Source: JBGPHT01 sp041484525 (GTDB lineage: Bacteria > Acidobacteriota > Terriglobia > Bryobacterales > Bryobacteraceae). From it: 45,820 nucleotides of DNA. Of this stretch, positions 17,586-26,137 are shown one piece after another. The translations under genes and the position numbers were made by a program. Positions within the stretch are counted from its first letter, which is position 1. Every line of letters begins with the position of its first letter. The stretch spans positions 1 to 45,820 of the forward strand of contig JBGPHT010000054.1 of the NCBI GenBank assembly GCA_041484525.1, in the 5' to 3' direction. The notes below the pieces were generated by a model. The model did not search any database, was not told the DNA's origin, and saw only the letters and a list, made by a program, of their open reading frames with translations.

Positions 17586-18593
17586 GTGTCCAAACGAATT
17601 GCACCTTTCAGGTATATGATTCCCGGGTTACTTTTGCTCTTGATCCAAAGCGGTTTGCCAGGGGCGTCCGAACCTTCGAAGGACCTCGTCCAACAACTCA
17701 TCGATGCGATGAACCAGGGGCCGGCCGTTAAACCCGGCCATCGTATCGAACACGCCAAGGGTATTGTGTGCCAAGGAACGTTCGAGGCTTCACCCGACGC
17801 TAAGAAGATTTCCCGTGCCTCGCACTTCGGCGGCGGCGCCGTACCGGTAACGGTGCGGTTCTCCGATGGCGCCCAGGACCCGGCTATCCCGGACAATTCT
17901 CCTCACGCCGCTCCGCGTGGCATGGCGATTCGATTTCTGAGCGGCCGCGGAACGGACATCGTCGCGAACTCACACAACGGTTTCATCGTGGGCACGGGCG
18001 AGGATTTCCTTGCGCTCCTGAAGGCTCAGGCCGCGACGGACGCCTCCAAACCACACCCTTCGCCCATCGAGCAGTTCCTGGGAAGCCATCCCAGAGCTCT
18101 GAAGTTCGTGCAGGATCCTAAGCCGGTGCCCGTGAGCTACGCCACCGAATCGTTTTACGGCAACAATGCGTTCCGGTTCGTAAACAAGAGCGGGGAAAAG
18201 CACACAGGCCGCTACCAGATTCTGCCTGTCGCCGGCTCGCAGTATCTGGATGAGACGGCGGCAAACGCTAAATCCCCCGATTTCCTTGGCGAAGAGTTGA
18301 AGACCCGTCTCGCGGCGGGCCCCGTGAAGTTCCGTCTGCTCCTGCAACTCGCCGAGCCCGGAGACCAAACCGACGATAGTTCCGTAGTGTGGCCCGATGC
18401 CCGCAAGACGGTGGAACTGGGCACGATCGCCATCACCTCTCTCGTCGCGGATAACGCCGCCGCCGAACGGGCCCTGGCGTTCGATCCCGCGCGCCTGACG
18501 GACGGAATCGAGTTGTCCGATGATCCGTTGCCGGCTTTACGCTCCCAGGTCTACTCGATTGCCGTGACGCAGCGCCGGGCACATTCGCATTAA
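17586..18593 (+). CDS. Secreted catalase-like haem peroxidase
   Basis: The 335-residue protein is a short catalase-related peroxidase with an N-terminal signal segment (about 10-27). Catalytic His is in GHRIEHAKGIVCQGTFEAS, the VRFSDGAQDP stretch and the distal Asn region NSHNGFIV follow, and the proximal Tyr is in LRSQVYSIAV near the C-terminus. At about 310 mature residues it is much shorter than classical catalases, as in SrpA-like periplasmic enzymes. The GTG start is supported by a perfect AGGAGG (17575-17580) 5 nt upstream. Confidence 0.9.
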   Translation: MSKRIAPFRYMIPGLLLLLIQSGLPGASEPSKDLVQQLIDAMNQGPAVKPGHRIEHAKGIVCQGTFEASPDAKKISRASHFGGGAVPVTVRFSDGAQDPAIPDNSPHAAPRGMAIRFLSGRGTDIVANSHNGFIVGTGEDFLALLKAQAATDASKPHPSPIEQFLGSHPRALKFVQDPKPVPVSYATESFYGNNAFRFVNKSGEKHTGRYQILPVAGSQYLDETAANAKSPDFLGEELKTRLAAGPVKFRLLLQLAEPGDQTDDSSVVWPDARKTVELGTIAITSLVADNAAAERALAFDPARLTDGIELSDDPLPALRSQVYSIAVTQRRAHSH

Positions 18594-18608
18594 GGACCGC
18601 GATGTCTT

Positions 18609-19679
18609 CTACGCCGCGAACTTGCTCACTGCGGCCTCGTCCCATTCGACGCCCGACCCCGGGGCTTCACTGCACAGTGCGTAGCCGTTTTCCACGCGCA
18701 GCGGCTTCGCAAGAATCGGATTCCACCAGTCCGAATACTCCAGCCAGTGGGCCGTCGGGGTGGCGGACAGCAATTGCGCGCTCAGTTCCGGCCATAAGTG
18801 GTTCGAAAGCGGAATGGAGTGCGCCTGCGCCAATGCCGATGCCCGCAGCCACCCCGTGACACCGCCGATCTTCATCACGTCGGCCATCATGAAGTCCGAC
18901 GCGCGCGCCTCGATGGCGTGCCGCATGTCGAGCGCGCCCCACCAGTTCTCGCCGCACTGGATCGGCGTGTGGATCTCCCGCGCCACGGCTGCATGCCCCT
19001 GGTAGTCGTGCGCCAGCACGGGCTCCTCGACCCACGTAAGCCCCTCGCCCTCGAGCACGCGCAAGCGCTTCACGGCCTCGGCCGGCGTGAGGCTCTGGTT
19101 GTAATCCACCATGATCGCCACTTCGCCGCCCGCCGCGCTGCGCATAGCGCGCACCACTTCGAGGTCCTCCCGCACCGTCGGATAGCCGATCTTCGCCTTG
19201 ATGCCGCGGAACCCGCGCTTGCCCCACTCTTCAGCGACGCGCGCCGACTCCGCCGCTCCGTCGTACCCGACAGCGCCGTAGGCCGGCACCGGCTTCGGTG
19301 CGCCGCCCAGCAGCCGGACCAGCGGCATCCCTTGGCTGCGCGCCAGCGCATCCCAAAGCGCCATATCCACGGCCGCGAGCGCCATCCCCACCAGCCCTTG
19401 CGTTCCCAGCAAGCGGAACTTGCGCGACAGTTTCTGCTCGATCGCAGCCGGCGCCAGTTCCTCGCCCACCACGAACGACTCCAGGTTTTTCACGAACTCG
19501 GCCGTGGGCTTCAGCGCCGCCGGCGTGTACGTGAAGATCATCCCGTGTCCCCCCGCGCCTTCGTCCGTCGCCACATCCACGAGCACCAGCGGCGATTCCG
19601 TCAGCGTGCCGCTCGCCGTCTGATGCGGCGGATACAACGGGACCCGCACCGCCCGCACGCGTAATTCGCGAATCTTCAT
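18609..19679 (-). CDS. Mandelate racemase/enolase superfamily enzyme
   Basis: The 356-residue cytoplasmic enzyme has the enolase-superfamily capping domain (about 1-125) and barrel. It shows a complete mandelate-racemase set: the K-x-K pair in GIKAKIG, metal ligands in VDYNQS, EEPV and CGENW, Asp in MADVMKIGGVTG and the catalytic His in SNHLWPE. It should abstract a proton alpha to a carboxylate, as a racemase or acid-sugar dehydratase. The substrate cannot be told from sequence alone. It is convergent with the catalase-like gene. Confidence 0.93.
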   Translation of the reverse strand: MKIRELRVRAVRVPLYPPHQTASGTLTESPLVLVDVATDEGAGGHGMIFTYTPAALKPTAEFVKNLESFVVGEELAPAAIEQKLSRKFRLLGTQGLVGMALAAVDMALWDALARSQGMPLVRLLGGAPKPVPAYGAVGYDGAAESARVAEEWGKRGFRGIKAKIGYPTVREDLEVVRAMRSAAGGEVAIMVDYNQSLTPAEAVKRLRVLEGEGLTWVEEPVLAHDYQGHAAVAREIHTPIQCGENWWGALDMRHAIEARASDFMMADVMKIGGVTGWLRASALAQAHSIPLSNHLWPELSAQLLSATPTAHWLEYSDWWNPILAKPLRVENGYALCSEAPGSGVEWDEAAVSKFAA

Positions 19680-19723
19680 AGCGTCGCTTCTCCCGGCGAA
19701 TCCTTCACGATATCATCGGTCCT

Positions 19724-20638
19724 ATGCGCATCACCGCGATCCTGGCCCTCATATTTGCCGCCTCTGCGCCCGCCCAGCCGTTGTCGGACGCCCTGCGCGC
19801 GCGCATCGCCGGCTTCCCCGGCACCGTGACGCTCTACGCCCGCAATCTCGACACCGGCGCTTCCATCGGCATCCGCGAAACCGATCCCGTCCGCACCGCC
19901 AGCACCATCAAGCTGCCGATTCTCTGCGCCGTATTCGACGCCATGGCGCGCGGCCAGGCCAAGTGGACCGAGCTCTTGACCGTCACTCCTGCCGAGAAGG
20001 TCTCAGGCTCCGGCGTCATCGGCGCCGAACTTTCCGACGGCGTCCAGCTTCCGCTGAGCGATGTCGTCCACCTGATGATCGTTCTCAGCGACAACACCGC
20101 TACTAATATGGTGCTCGAGCGTTTTACCGCCGATGCCGTCAACGCGTATCTCGACAAGATCGGCATCCGCACCACGCGCTCGATGCGCAAAATCCGCGGC
20201 GATGGCAACCAGCTCAAGTCCCCGTCCGGATTTTCGGCCGCAGGCAAATTGCCCGAGAATCAGAAGTACGGCCTCGGCGTCTCCACGCCCCGCGACATGG
20301 TGACCATTCTCGAGAAACTGGACCGCGGCGAAATCGTCAGCCCCGATGCGTCGCGAGAAATCCTCGCCATCCTCAAGCGCTGTCAGGACGCGACCGGCAT
20401 CCGCCGCCGCTTAGGCGACTTCACCATCGCCAACAAAACCGGCTCGCTCGATGCCCTGCGCTCCGATCTCGGAATCGTCTACACCAAGTCCGCCCGCATC
20501 GCCATGGCGATCACGGTCGACGGCATCCCGAAGCCCGATTGGACGCCCGACAATCAGGGCTCACTGATCATCGCCGACCTGGCGAAACTGATCGTCGACG
20601 GCCTCTCCGCCGCACCGCCGGCGGCGTCCAAGCAATAG
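19724..20638 (+). CDS. Class A beta-lactamase-like serine hydrolase
   Basis: The 304-residue exported protein (signal peptide about 1-17) has the penicillin-interactive triad: S60-x-x-K63 (STIK), SDN at 122-124 and KTG at 238-240. The omega-loop ExxLN motif that supplies the deacylating Glu of class A beta-lactamases is not recognisable in the region before STPRDM (about 170-190). It may therefore be a penicillin-binding or peptidoglycan-acting hydrolase rather than a resistance enzyme. TATCAT (19711-19716) lies 7 nt before the ATG, consistent with a leaderless mRNA divergent from the enolase-superfamily gene. Confidence 0.88.
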   Translation: MRITAILALIFAASAPAQPLSDALRARIAGFPGTVTLYARNLDTGASIGIRETDPVRTASTIKLPILCAVFDAMARGQAKWTELLTVTPAEKVSGSGVIGAELSDGVQLPLSDVVHLMIVLSDNTATNMVLERFTADAVNAYLDKIGIRTTRSMRKIRGDGNQLKSPSGFSAAGKLPENQKYGLGVSTPRDMVTILEKLDRGEIVSPDASREILAILKRCQDATGIRRRLGDFTIANKTGSLDALRSDLGIVYTKSARIAMAITVDGIPKPDWTPDNQGSLIIADLAKLIVDGLSAAPPAASKQ

Positions 20639-20644
20639 CCCTAC

Positions 20645-21463
20645 CTACTGCCCCTTTCCAAGATTGAACGTGATGCCGAACGCCATCTGGTGATCCACCA
20701 TCGTCCCGCGCAATCCCAGGTGCTGCCCCGAAAGGTCGAACGCCAGCTTGTCCGTCATCTGGTATTCCACACCTTCAAACACCGAGATCACGCGCTCTGT
20801 CCCCGTGGACCTCTCCCACACCGCGTTCATGTGCGGCGTGAATTTCCCCAGCGTCCCCGACGCTGCGAGCCTCCGTCCGAAGCCGACCCCCGCATCCCAC
20901 GTGCCTGCGCGGTTCGTCGCGGAATCGTGCGTCGCCGCCGACCAGCTTAGCGTCGCCCCCAAACTGTTCCGCCCGGTGTCGTAGCGCGCGATGGCGACCG
21001 CACCCAGCCGCGCGCCCTCCTCGCCTCGCAGAAAGAACGTCGCCTGCGGCGCGATCGCAATGTCCAGCTTCTTACCATCGTGCAGCACCGAGGTCGCCGT
21101 CAGCGTGATCGACTGGCTGAACTGCGTCGCGCGCCCGCCGCCCGTATCGACGTTATCCAACGAGTCGAACGCCACCGCATATTCCGTGCGTCCCCAGATG
21201 GTATGTGTCCCTGCGGGCGTATACTTTAGCGTCGCCGGCATGCTGTAGCCGGTAGTCGAGAAGGAGTACAACCCGGCGAAGTCGATCTCCGCCGTCCCTG
21301 GCTCGGTGATCAGCGTGTTCACGTGCAGCCGCTTATTCAGCGTGATCCGCGACCCGCGCGAATCCCCGCGCCGCAGAAAGCCCAGTGATGCCGCCGGCGC
21401 CGGCCGCGCCGAAAAAAAGTGAATCGCCACCACCATCACAAGCTCCATCCGCAACCGAGGCAT
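20645..21463 (-). CDS. Probable outer-membrane beta-barrel protein
   Basis: The 272-residue protein has an N-terminal hydrophobic segment ending APAA (about 8-25). Alternating strands rich in aromatic and small residues follow, with a strand-like C-terminus (MAFGITFNL). It resembles 'phenol degradation/MetA'-type transporters and similar barrels found in many Acidobacteriota, but no motif fixes the family. TATAAT on the minus strand (21474-21469) ends 5 nt before the ATG at 21463, so this start would be leaderless; later Met codons lack any ribosome site. It is convergent with the serine hydrolase. Confidence 0.75.
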   Translation of the reverse strand: MPRLRMELVMVVAIHFFSARPAPAASLGFLRRGDSRGSRITLNKRLHVNTLITEPGTAEIDFAGLYSFSTTGYSMPATLKYTPAGTHTIWGRTEYAVAFDSLDNVDTGGGRATQFSQSITLTATSVLHDGKKLDIAIAPQATFFLRGEEGARLGAVAIARYDTGRNSLGATLSWSAATHDSATNRAGTWDAGVGFGRRLAASGTLGKFTPHMNAVWERSTGTERVISVFEGVEYQMTDKLAFDLSGQHLGLRGTMVDHQMAFGITFNLGKGQ

Positions 21464-21529
21464 AAGTGATTATAGGTGCGTTCCATACCCGATACGCCAT
21501 CCAAACCCCGCGGGCAATCCTCTCACCCT

Positions 21530-21612
21530 CTCCTTCCTCCGCCCCCCTCTGCGCTCGAAAGATTTGTCCCTCAAGACTCGGCGCCTCGGTGCCTCGGCGG
21601 TGAGTTTCCTCC
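21530..21612. repeat. Relic of a dispersed CGGCGCCT-type repeat
   Basis: The intergenic stretch contains CGGCGCCT, CGGTGCCT and CGGCGGTGA in direct succession (about 21580-21604) behind a C/T-rich run. This layout resembles dispersed intergenic repeats, with recurring 'GCGCCT...GCGGTGA' units, that I associate with several bacterial phyla. It holds no gene; frames through it are artefacts. Confidence 0.35.
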
Positions 21613-21622
21613 CGTCGCACGT

Positions 21623-21651
21623 TATAATCAACCCAATCGCCCACGCGAGGG
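21623..21651 (+). promoter_or_regulatory. -10 element and ribosome site of the SCO1/TPR/MerB-like operon
   Basis: TATAAT lies at 21623-21628 and the ribosome site GAGGGG at 21647-21652 before the ATG at 21655. No convincing -35 is seen at 16-18 nt. Unlike most unit-starting genes here, this one has room for a short leader. Confidence 0.45.
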
Positions 21652-21654
21652 GAC

Positions 21655-22461
21655 ATGCATATCCGCCTCACCATCCTGGCCATACTCATCGCCGCCGGAC
21701 TCGCCGCCAGGTCTTACCCGGTGGACGGCATCGTTGTTGCCGTCGACCCTTCCGCGCGCACCATGCTCGTTTCCCACCGGCCAATCGCCAATTACATGGG
21801 CGCCATGATGATGCCCTTCCGCGTTGACGACGCGCGCGATCTCGCCGGCCTCCACCCAGGCTCACGCGTGCAGTTCGACCTGGTCGTCGATAAGGACCAT
21901 TCCGTCGCCCGCCGCGTCCGCCACTCCGCCGGCGCAGACGTCGAAATCCCCGCGCCCCCGGAGCGCCTCCGTATCGGCGACCCGCTTCCCGATTTCGAGC
22001 TCACCGATCAACTGGGACGCTCCGTCCGTCTCGCCGACTTCAGCGGCAAGGTTCTCGCCATCAACTTCATCTACACGCGCTGCCCGTTGCCCGATGTGTG
22101 CCCGCGGCTGTCGGCGAACTTCGCCGCGCTGCAGCGCCGCTTCAGCGAACGTCTCGGCGCCGGCCTGGTTCTGCTCTCCGTCACCGTCGACCCGGAATAC
22201 GACACGCCTGCCGTCCTCGCCGATTACGCGCGCCGCTGGACCGCCGATGCGCGCGGCTGGCGCTTCCTTACCGGCGCCGTGGCGCCTATCGCCGCAAGTC
22301 TCGGCGAGGTCGTCTGGACGGACGAAGGTTCCATCGGCCACAACTCGACCACTTCTGTAATCGACCGCCGCGGCCGGCTGGCCGCGATTGTCGAAGGCTC
22401 CACGTATCGCATCGATCAGCTCGCCAATCTGGTCGCCCATGAATTGGAGAAAGCTCAATGA
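21655..22461 (+). CDS. Copper-binding domain fused to SCO1/SenC-like protein
   Basis: The 268-residue exported protein begins with a signal segment (1-18). A small CusF-like copper-binding domain follows (about 22-90; H41, M48 and M51-M53 in YMGAMMMPF). The thioredoxin-fold SCO1/SenC domain (about 105-265) has its copper ligands in TRCPLPDVCP (C143 and C149, a C-x5-C variant of the usual C-x3-C) and H229 in GHNSTT. SCO proteins deliver copper to cytochrome oxidase or handle thiols. It overlaps the next gene by ATGA, so translation is coupled. Confidence 0.9.
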   Translation: MHIRLTILAILIAAGLAARSYPVDGIVVAVDPSARTMLVSHRPIANYMGAMMMPFRVDDARDLAGLHPGSRVQFDLVVDKDHSVARRVRHSAGADVEIPAPPERLRIGDPLPDFELTDQLGRSVRLADFSGKVLAINFIYTRCPLPDVCPRLSANFAALQRRFSERLGAGLVLLSVTVDPEYDTPAVLADYARRWTADARGWRFLTGAVAPIAASLGEVVWTDEGSIGHNSTTSVIDRRGRLAAIVEGSTYRIDQLANLVAHELEKAQ

Positions 22462-24092
22462 AGCCAACCGTCCTGCTGCTGATTTTCTGGCTCACGCCCG
22501 CCGTTGCCCAGGTTCCGAAAGGCGACAACTGCACGCCGCCTCCCAGCGCACTCGCGCCTACGCTGCCCGCGAAACTGCTTCCCGGCATGGGCGTTGTCCA
22601 CCTGCCCATCACCACCAGCAGCCCCGAAGCGCAACAGTTCTTCGACCAGGGCGTGGCGCAGATGCACTCCTTTTGGGCGCGCGAGGCCGAGCGGTCCTTC
22701 CGCCAGGCTGCCGCTCTCGACCCCGCCGCCCCCATGCCGCACTGGGGCATCGCCATGGTCGCCGCCGGCGACTGGCGTCCGCGCTTCCAGATCGATCTGC
22801 TCACCCAGGTGACCGGCCGCCAGACTCCGCCCTCCATGACGCGCGCCCGCGCCGCCGCACAGCAGGCCGTCGAGTTGAGTCAGGTCCCGGGCCATGCCAC
22901 CGGCCTCGAAAAGATGTACGTCGCCGCCATTGCCGCGCGCCGCGATCCGGCCTCCCAGGACCCCGACGAGGCGTTCGTCAAGAAGCTCCGCGCTCTGTTG
23001 GCGGCGCATCCCGGTGAGGTCGAAGCGCAACTCGATCTGGCACTGATGATCATGCGCGGCTTTTCGCTCCCCGATAAGAAGCCGACCGCTCCCGGCAGCA
23101 CCGAAGCCGTCGCCATCCTGCGCGCCCTGGTCGCCAAATACCCTGACCACCCCGGCGTGCATCACTACATCATCCACGGATTCGAAGGATCCACCTTCGC
23201 CAAGGACGCCTGGCCGAGCTGCGAAAAATACGCCGAGCTGGTTCCCAACATCCCGCACGCCCTCCACATGCCCGGCCACATTTATTCGCAGACCGGCCGC
23301 TGGGCCGATGCTGCCACGGCCTTCGCCGCCGCCGCCCGCAACGAGCGCGCCAAGATGGCCGAGGACCGGCTGTATGGCGATGGTCACCACGGCCACAACG
23401 TCCACTACCTCGCCACCGCCTACTCGTTCGAGGGCCGCTTCGACGATGCCGTCGAGGCCGCCAAAGAACTCCTCGCATTCCACGACAACCCTGCGCAGGC
23501 CGCCGCCCCGGACTCGATGTCCACCGCTCACGCACAGGGTTGGTTCGCCCTGCTCCGCACGATGGTCCAGTTCGAAAAGTGGGACGCCATCGTGGATGGC
23601 GAAACCCTGCCCGTTTTCGGCAAACCCCGCCAGGACACCTGGCGCCACTGGGCCCGCGCACTGGCATACGCCAACAAGGGCAACGCGACCGCCGCGCGCG
23701 AAGAGTCGCGCCTATTCGAGCAATCGCTGACAGAATTTCAAACCAAGACGCACCGCCCCGAACCACCCGAATTGCAAGTCGCCCGCCAGGAAATCGCGGG
23801 CCACCTGGAAGTCGCCGAAGGCCGCGTGAAACAGGGTCTCAAGCAACTCGACACCGCGTCGAAAGCGGAGCGCCGGCTCACCTACACCGAGCCGCCGTAT
23901 TACCCGCGCCCCGTCGCCGAAGGCATGGGCCACCTTGCCCTGAAGAACCACAAGCCGGCAGTAGCCGAACGTGCTTTCCGCATCGCTCTCGAGCAATACC
24001 CGAGCGACGCCCACGCCGAACAGGGCTTGAAGGCCGCTATGCCCGCGCCGAACCGCGACAGTAAAGGGACGGCCAGTCTGCTCAACCCGTGA
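22458..24092 (+). CDS. Secreted TPR-repeat protein
   Basis: This 544-residue protein has a signal peptide (1-18, ending AVAQ) and helical repeats throughout. TPR-like units are visible in FDQGVAQMHSFWAREAERSF (about 62-81), around 225-330 and near the C-terminus (AVAERAFRIALEQYPSDAHA). No enzyme motif was found. The start overlaps the SCO-like gene by 4 bp and its stop overlaps the GTG of the MerB-like gene by 4 bp, so the three are made together. A periplasmic scaffold or assembly role is inferred only from context. Confidence 0.85.
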   Translation: MKPTVLLLIFWLTPAVAQVPKGDNCTPPPSALAPTLPAKLLPGMGVVHLPITTSSPEAQQFFDQGVAQMHSFWAREAERSFRQAAALDPAAPMPHWGIAMVAAGDWRPRFQIDLLTQVTGRQTPPSMTRARAAAQQAVELSQVPGHATGLEKMYVAAIAARRDPASQDPDEAFVKKLRALLAAHPGEVEAQLDLALMIMRGFSLPDKKPTAPGSTEAVAILRALVAKYPDHPGVHHYIIHGFEGSTFAKDAWPSCEKYAELVPNIPHALHMPGHIYSQTGRWADAATAFAAAARNERAKMAEDRLYGDGHHGHNVHYLATAYSFEGRFDDAVEAAKELLAFHDNPAQAAAPDSMSTAHAQGWFALLRTMVQFEKWDAIVDGETLPVFGKPRQDTWRHWARALAYANKGNATAAREESRLFEQSLTEFQTKTHRPEPPELQVARQEIAGHLEVAEGRVKQGLKQLDTASKAERRLTYTEPPYYPRPVAEGMGHLALKNHKPAVAERAFRIALEQYPSDAHAEQGLKAAMPAPNRDSKGTASLLNP

Positions 24093-24766
24093 GCCTCACG
24101 CCCGAACGGCTGCACTACCTGCTGACACGCCACGTCATCGACACGGGCCACGCTCCCGACTACCACGACTTGTCGATTCTCGCCGGTTGCGCCGAACCGG
24201 ACGCCGCCGCCGCGCTCCGCCAACTGGAATCCATGCACGGCGTGATCCTCGTTCCCAACTCGCTGAAAGTCTGGAGCCTGCATCCATTCGCCCTGATGCC
24301 GACCGCGTTTTGGGTGTCGACCCGGACCGCGGGCTGGTGGGCGAACTGTGCCTGGTGCTCGCTCGGCATCGCTGCCGCACTCGGCGAAGAGGTCACAATC
24401 TCGACATCCGCCGGCGCCGAAGCCGAGCCGCTCGAGTTCCGCATCGAGAGCGGCCGCCCTTCCCGTCAAGACGTGCTGATGCACTTTCCCGTAGGGCCCT
24501 CCCGCTGGTGGGACAACCCGTACTGTCCTTGCGGCAACATCCTCTTCTTCACCTCCGAGCCGGCCATCGACCATTGGTGCGAGCGCCACGGCAGTCCCAA
24601 AGGCAGCGTCCTCGACATGCATGCGGGCGTGCACCTTGCCCATCGCTGGTTCGGCGATTATGCCTCTCCCGACTGGCGCCGCAAAACGCCCGCCGACGCT
24701 GCAGCGATTTTCCGCGAACTCAACCTGGACCCGTCCTTCTGGCTCATGCCGGAGACCTTCCGATAG
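24089..24766 (+). CDS. Alkylmercury lyase (MerB)-like protein
   Basis: The 225-residue protein resembles MerB: an N-terminal winged-helix part (about 1-65) and a catalytic half. C87 in ANCAWC aligns with MerB Cys96, and C148 (CPCGNILFFTS) aligns with Cys159 before the conserved FF-x-S. The Asp99 position is C90, giving a CxxC, and C146 and C164 add further thiols. True organomercury cleavage needs the Asp or a Ser substitute, so this may be a related metal- or thiol-handling protein. The GTG start overlaps the TPR gene stop. No merR, merT or merA is near. Confidence 0.72.
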   Translation: MSLTPERLHYLLTRHVIDTGHAPDYHDLSILAGCAEPDAAAALRQLESMHGVILVPNSLKVWSLHPFALMPTAFWVSTRTAGWWANCAWCSLGIAAALGEEVTISTSAGAEAEPLEFRIESGRPSRQDVLMHFPVGPSRWWDNPYCPCGNILFFTSEPAIDHWCERHGSPKGSVLDMHAGVHLAHRWFGDYASPDWRRKTPADAAAIFRELNLDPSFWLMPETFR

Positions 24767-25039
24767 CCGCCGGACGTATACTGAATCAGTCATGTCAGTT
24801 TTCGTCGTGGTGACCTGCGCCGGACTCAACGTATATTGGATGACGCGGACCCGCATGCTGTTGCACGGCTCCCAGCAGGAAATCACCGCCACGCTGGGAT
24901 GCGATCTTTGGAGAGGCCGCAGGCTGTGGTCTGCCGTCCGCACAACAATCATTCCGTCGGATCGGAAATAGGGCAGCGCACCCGGCGGACCGCCCATTGC
25001 CCATCGAGCCCATACTTGCGAAAATAATGTTACAGACAA
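24767..25039. other. Intergenic stretch without a convincing gene
   Basis: A 59-codon frame from the ATG at 24792 has no ribosome site and resembles nothing known to me. I see no hairpin or repeat of note. Confidence 0.3.
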
Positions 25040-25273
25040 ATGAAGCATTTTGAGCGCATCACTGTTGATCCGGTGCAGATGGGCGGAATTCCCTGCGTGC
25101 GCGGCCTGAAGATACCCGTGGCTGCCGTCTTGCGACTGCTGGCTGATGGCAGAACCGAAACGGAGATCCTGGCCGACTACCCGGATCTTGAGCTCGAGGA
25201 TATCCGTGAGTGCTTGCGTTTCGCCGCGGCTTCGGCTATGGAGCGCGAGCTGCCGATGACGCGCTCAGTTTAA
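25040..25273 (+). CDS. DUF433 protein (antitoxin-like, solitary)
   Basis: The 77-residue protein is a DUF433 member. It has ITVDPVQMGGIPCVRGLKIP at the start, a winged-helix core (VAAVLRLLADGRTETEILADYP) and the DLELEDIRECLRFAA stretch. DUF433 proteins usually act as antitoxins to a downstream PIN-like DUF5615 toxin. Here the next gene starts about 100 bp later and is a PEP-CTERM protein, so the partner is absent. Confidence 0.88.
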   Translation: MKHFERITVDPVQMGGIPCVRGLKIPVAAVLRLLADGRTETEILADYPDLELEDIRECLRFAAASAMERELPMTRSV

Positions 25274-25339
25274 GATTTCGGATCGAAGTACTTAGACCCT
25301 CAACCAAAGAGCTAAGAGCTTTTTAGTACCTCGGTTCTC

Positions 25340-25368
25340 TTACACCGCGGCGCTCGCTCGGTTACTGT
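25340..25368 (+). promoter_or_regulatory. Promoter of the PEP-CTERM gene
   Basis: TTACAC (25340-25345), a 17-nt spacer and TACTGT (25363-25368) form a -35/-10 pair. The ATG at 25375 lies 7 nt past the -10, so the transcript would be leaderless. Confidence 0.4.
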
Positions 25369-25374
25369 CAGGGC

Positions 25375-26127
25375 ATGAAGCCGGTCCTGATCTTTCTTCT
25401 GCTCGGTTGCACCACAGGTTCGGCCGGACTCATCAGCGACCCCTTCGGGTCGTCTCAGGCGGGAGGCTGCAACTATAGTTTCGTGGCGCCGTTCAGCAGT
25501 TGCGACGTGATTGGCGCACCCATGCATTACGACATTCAGAACCTCAGCGTGGAAATCGGCGGGGGCCAGGCTGCGATCGTCATTCATCTCAACTATGGCG
25601 GCGGGATCGCTCTCAAGCCCTTTGACGACGGGATCACGCTCTTCATCGGCGACCTGTTTTTTTACGCGCCCGGCGATCCGGCGCACCTCTTGTATGCCAT
25701 ACCGCTGGCCGCGCACGATGGTTTCCAGGCCGATGCCCTGTACAAACTCGGCGGGGGAGTTTTCGGCCGGACCGCCGATGACCTCATCCACAACTCCGGC
25801 TATTATTACCGCCGCACGCAGGTCGTAGCGCTGGGCGGCGCCGGAACTCCGGAGACCATCGGCCTTCCGGTCGAAGTGACCGGCTACAGCGACGGCGTCC
25901 ACAATGCGCTGTACGAAGTGTCGCTACAGTTTCCCACGACGCCCGAGTTTCTGGCTTCCGTACTCCACGATCACCAGGTAGGTGTTTCGTTCTCCGCCGC
26001 CGATTGCGGCAACGACGTCCTCGAGGGTACCGTTGCGTCCGCGCCCGAGCCCTCGATGGCCCTTCTGGCGGCTGGCGCCGGTCTCCTCGGCGGGCTCGTC
26101 TGGTTCCGCTCCAAACTCGCTCGCTGA
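25375..26127 (+). CDS. PEP-CTERM sorted exported protein
   Basis: The 250-residue protein has a signal peptide (1-17). At its end is a PEP-CTERM sorting signal: APEPSMALLAAG, a hydrophobic helix, then the basic tail FRSKLAR. Such proteins are processed by exosortase and usually end up in exopolysaccharide or the cell surface. The body (about 20-220) is beta-rich with paired cysteines and no enzyme motif. No exosortase gene is in the window. It is convergent with the VWFA gene, 10 bp away. Confidence 0.88.
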   Translation: MKPVLIFLLLGCTTGSAGLISDPFGSSQAGGCNYSFVAPFSSCDVIGAPMHYDIQNLSVEIGGGQAAIVIHLNYGGGIALKPFDDGITLFIGDLFFYAPGDPAHLLYAIPLAAHDGFQADALYKLGGGVFGRTADDLIHNSGYYYRRTQVVALGGAGTPETIGLPVEVTGYSDGVHNALYEVSLQFPTTPEFLASVLHDHQVGVSFSAADCGNDVLEGTVASAPEPSMALLAAGAGLLGGLVWFRSKLAR

Positions 26128-26137
26128 CACCAGCCCC

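Noticed and set aside
24792..24971. 59-codon frame after the MerB-like gene
   Set aside because: It has no ribosome site and no recognisable sequence, and overlaps equally poor frames on the other strand.
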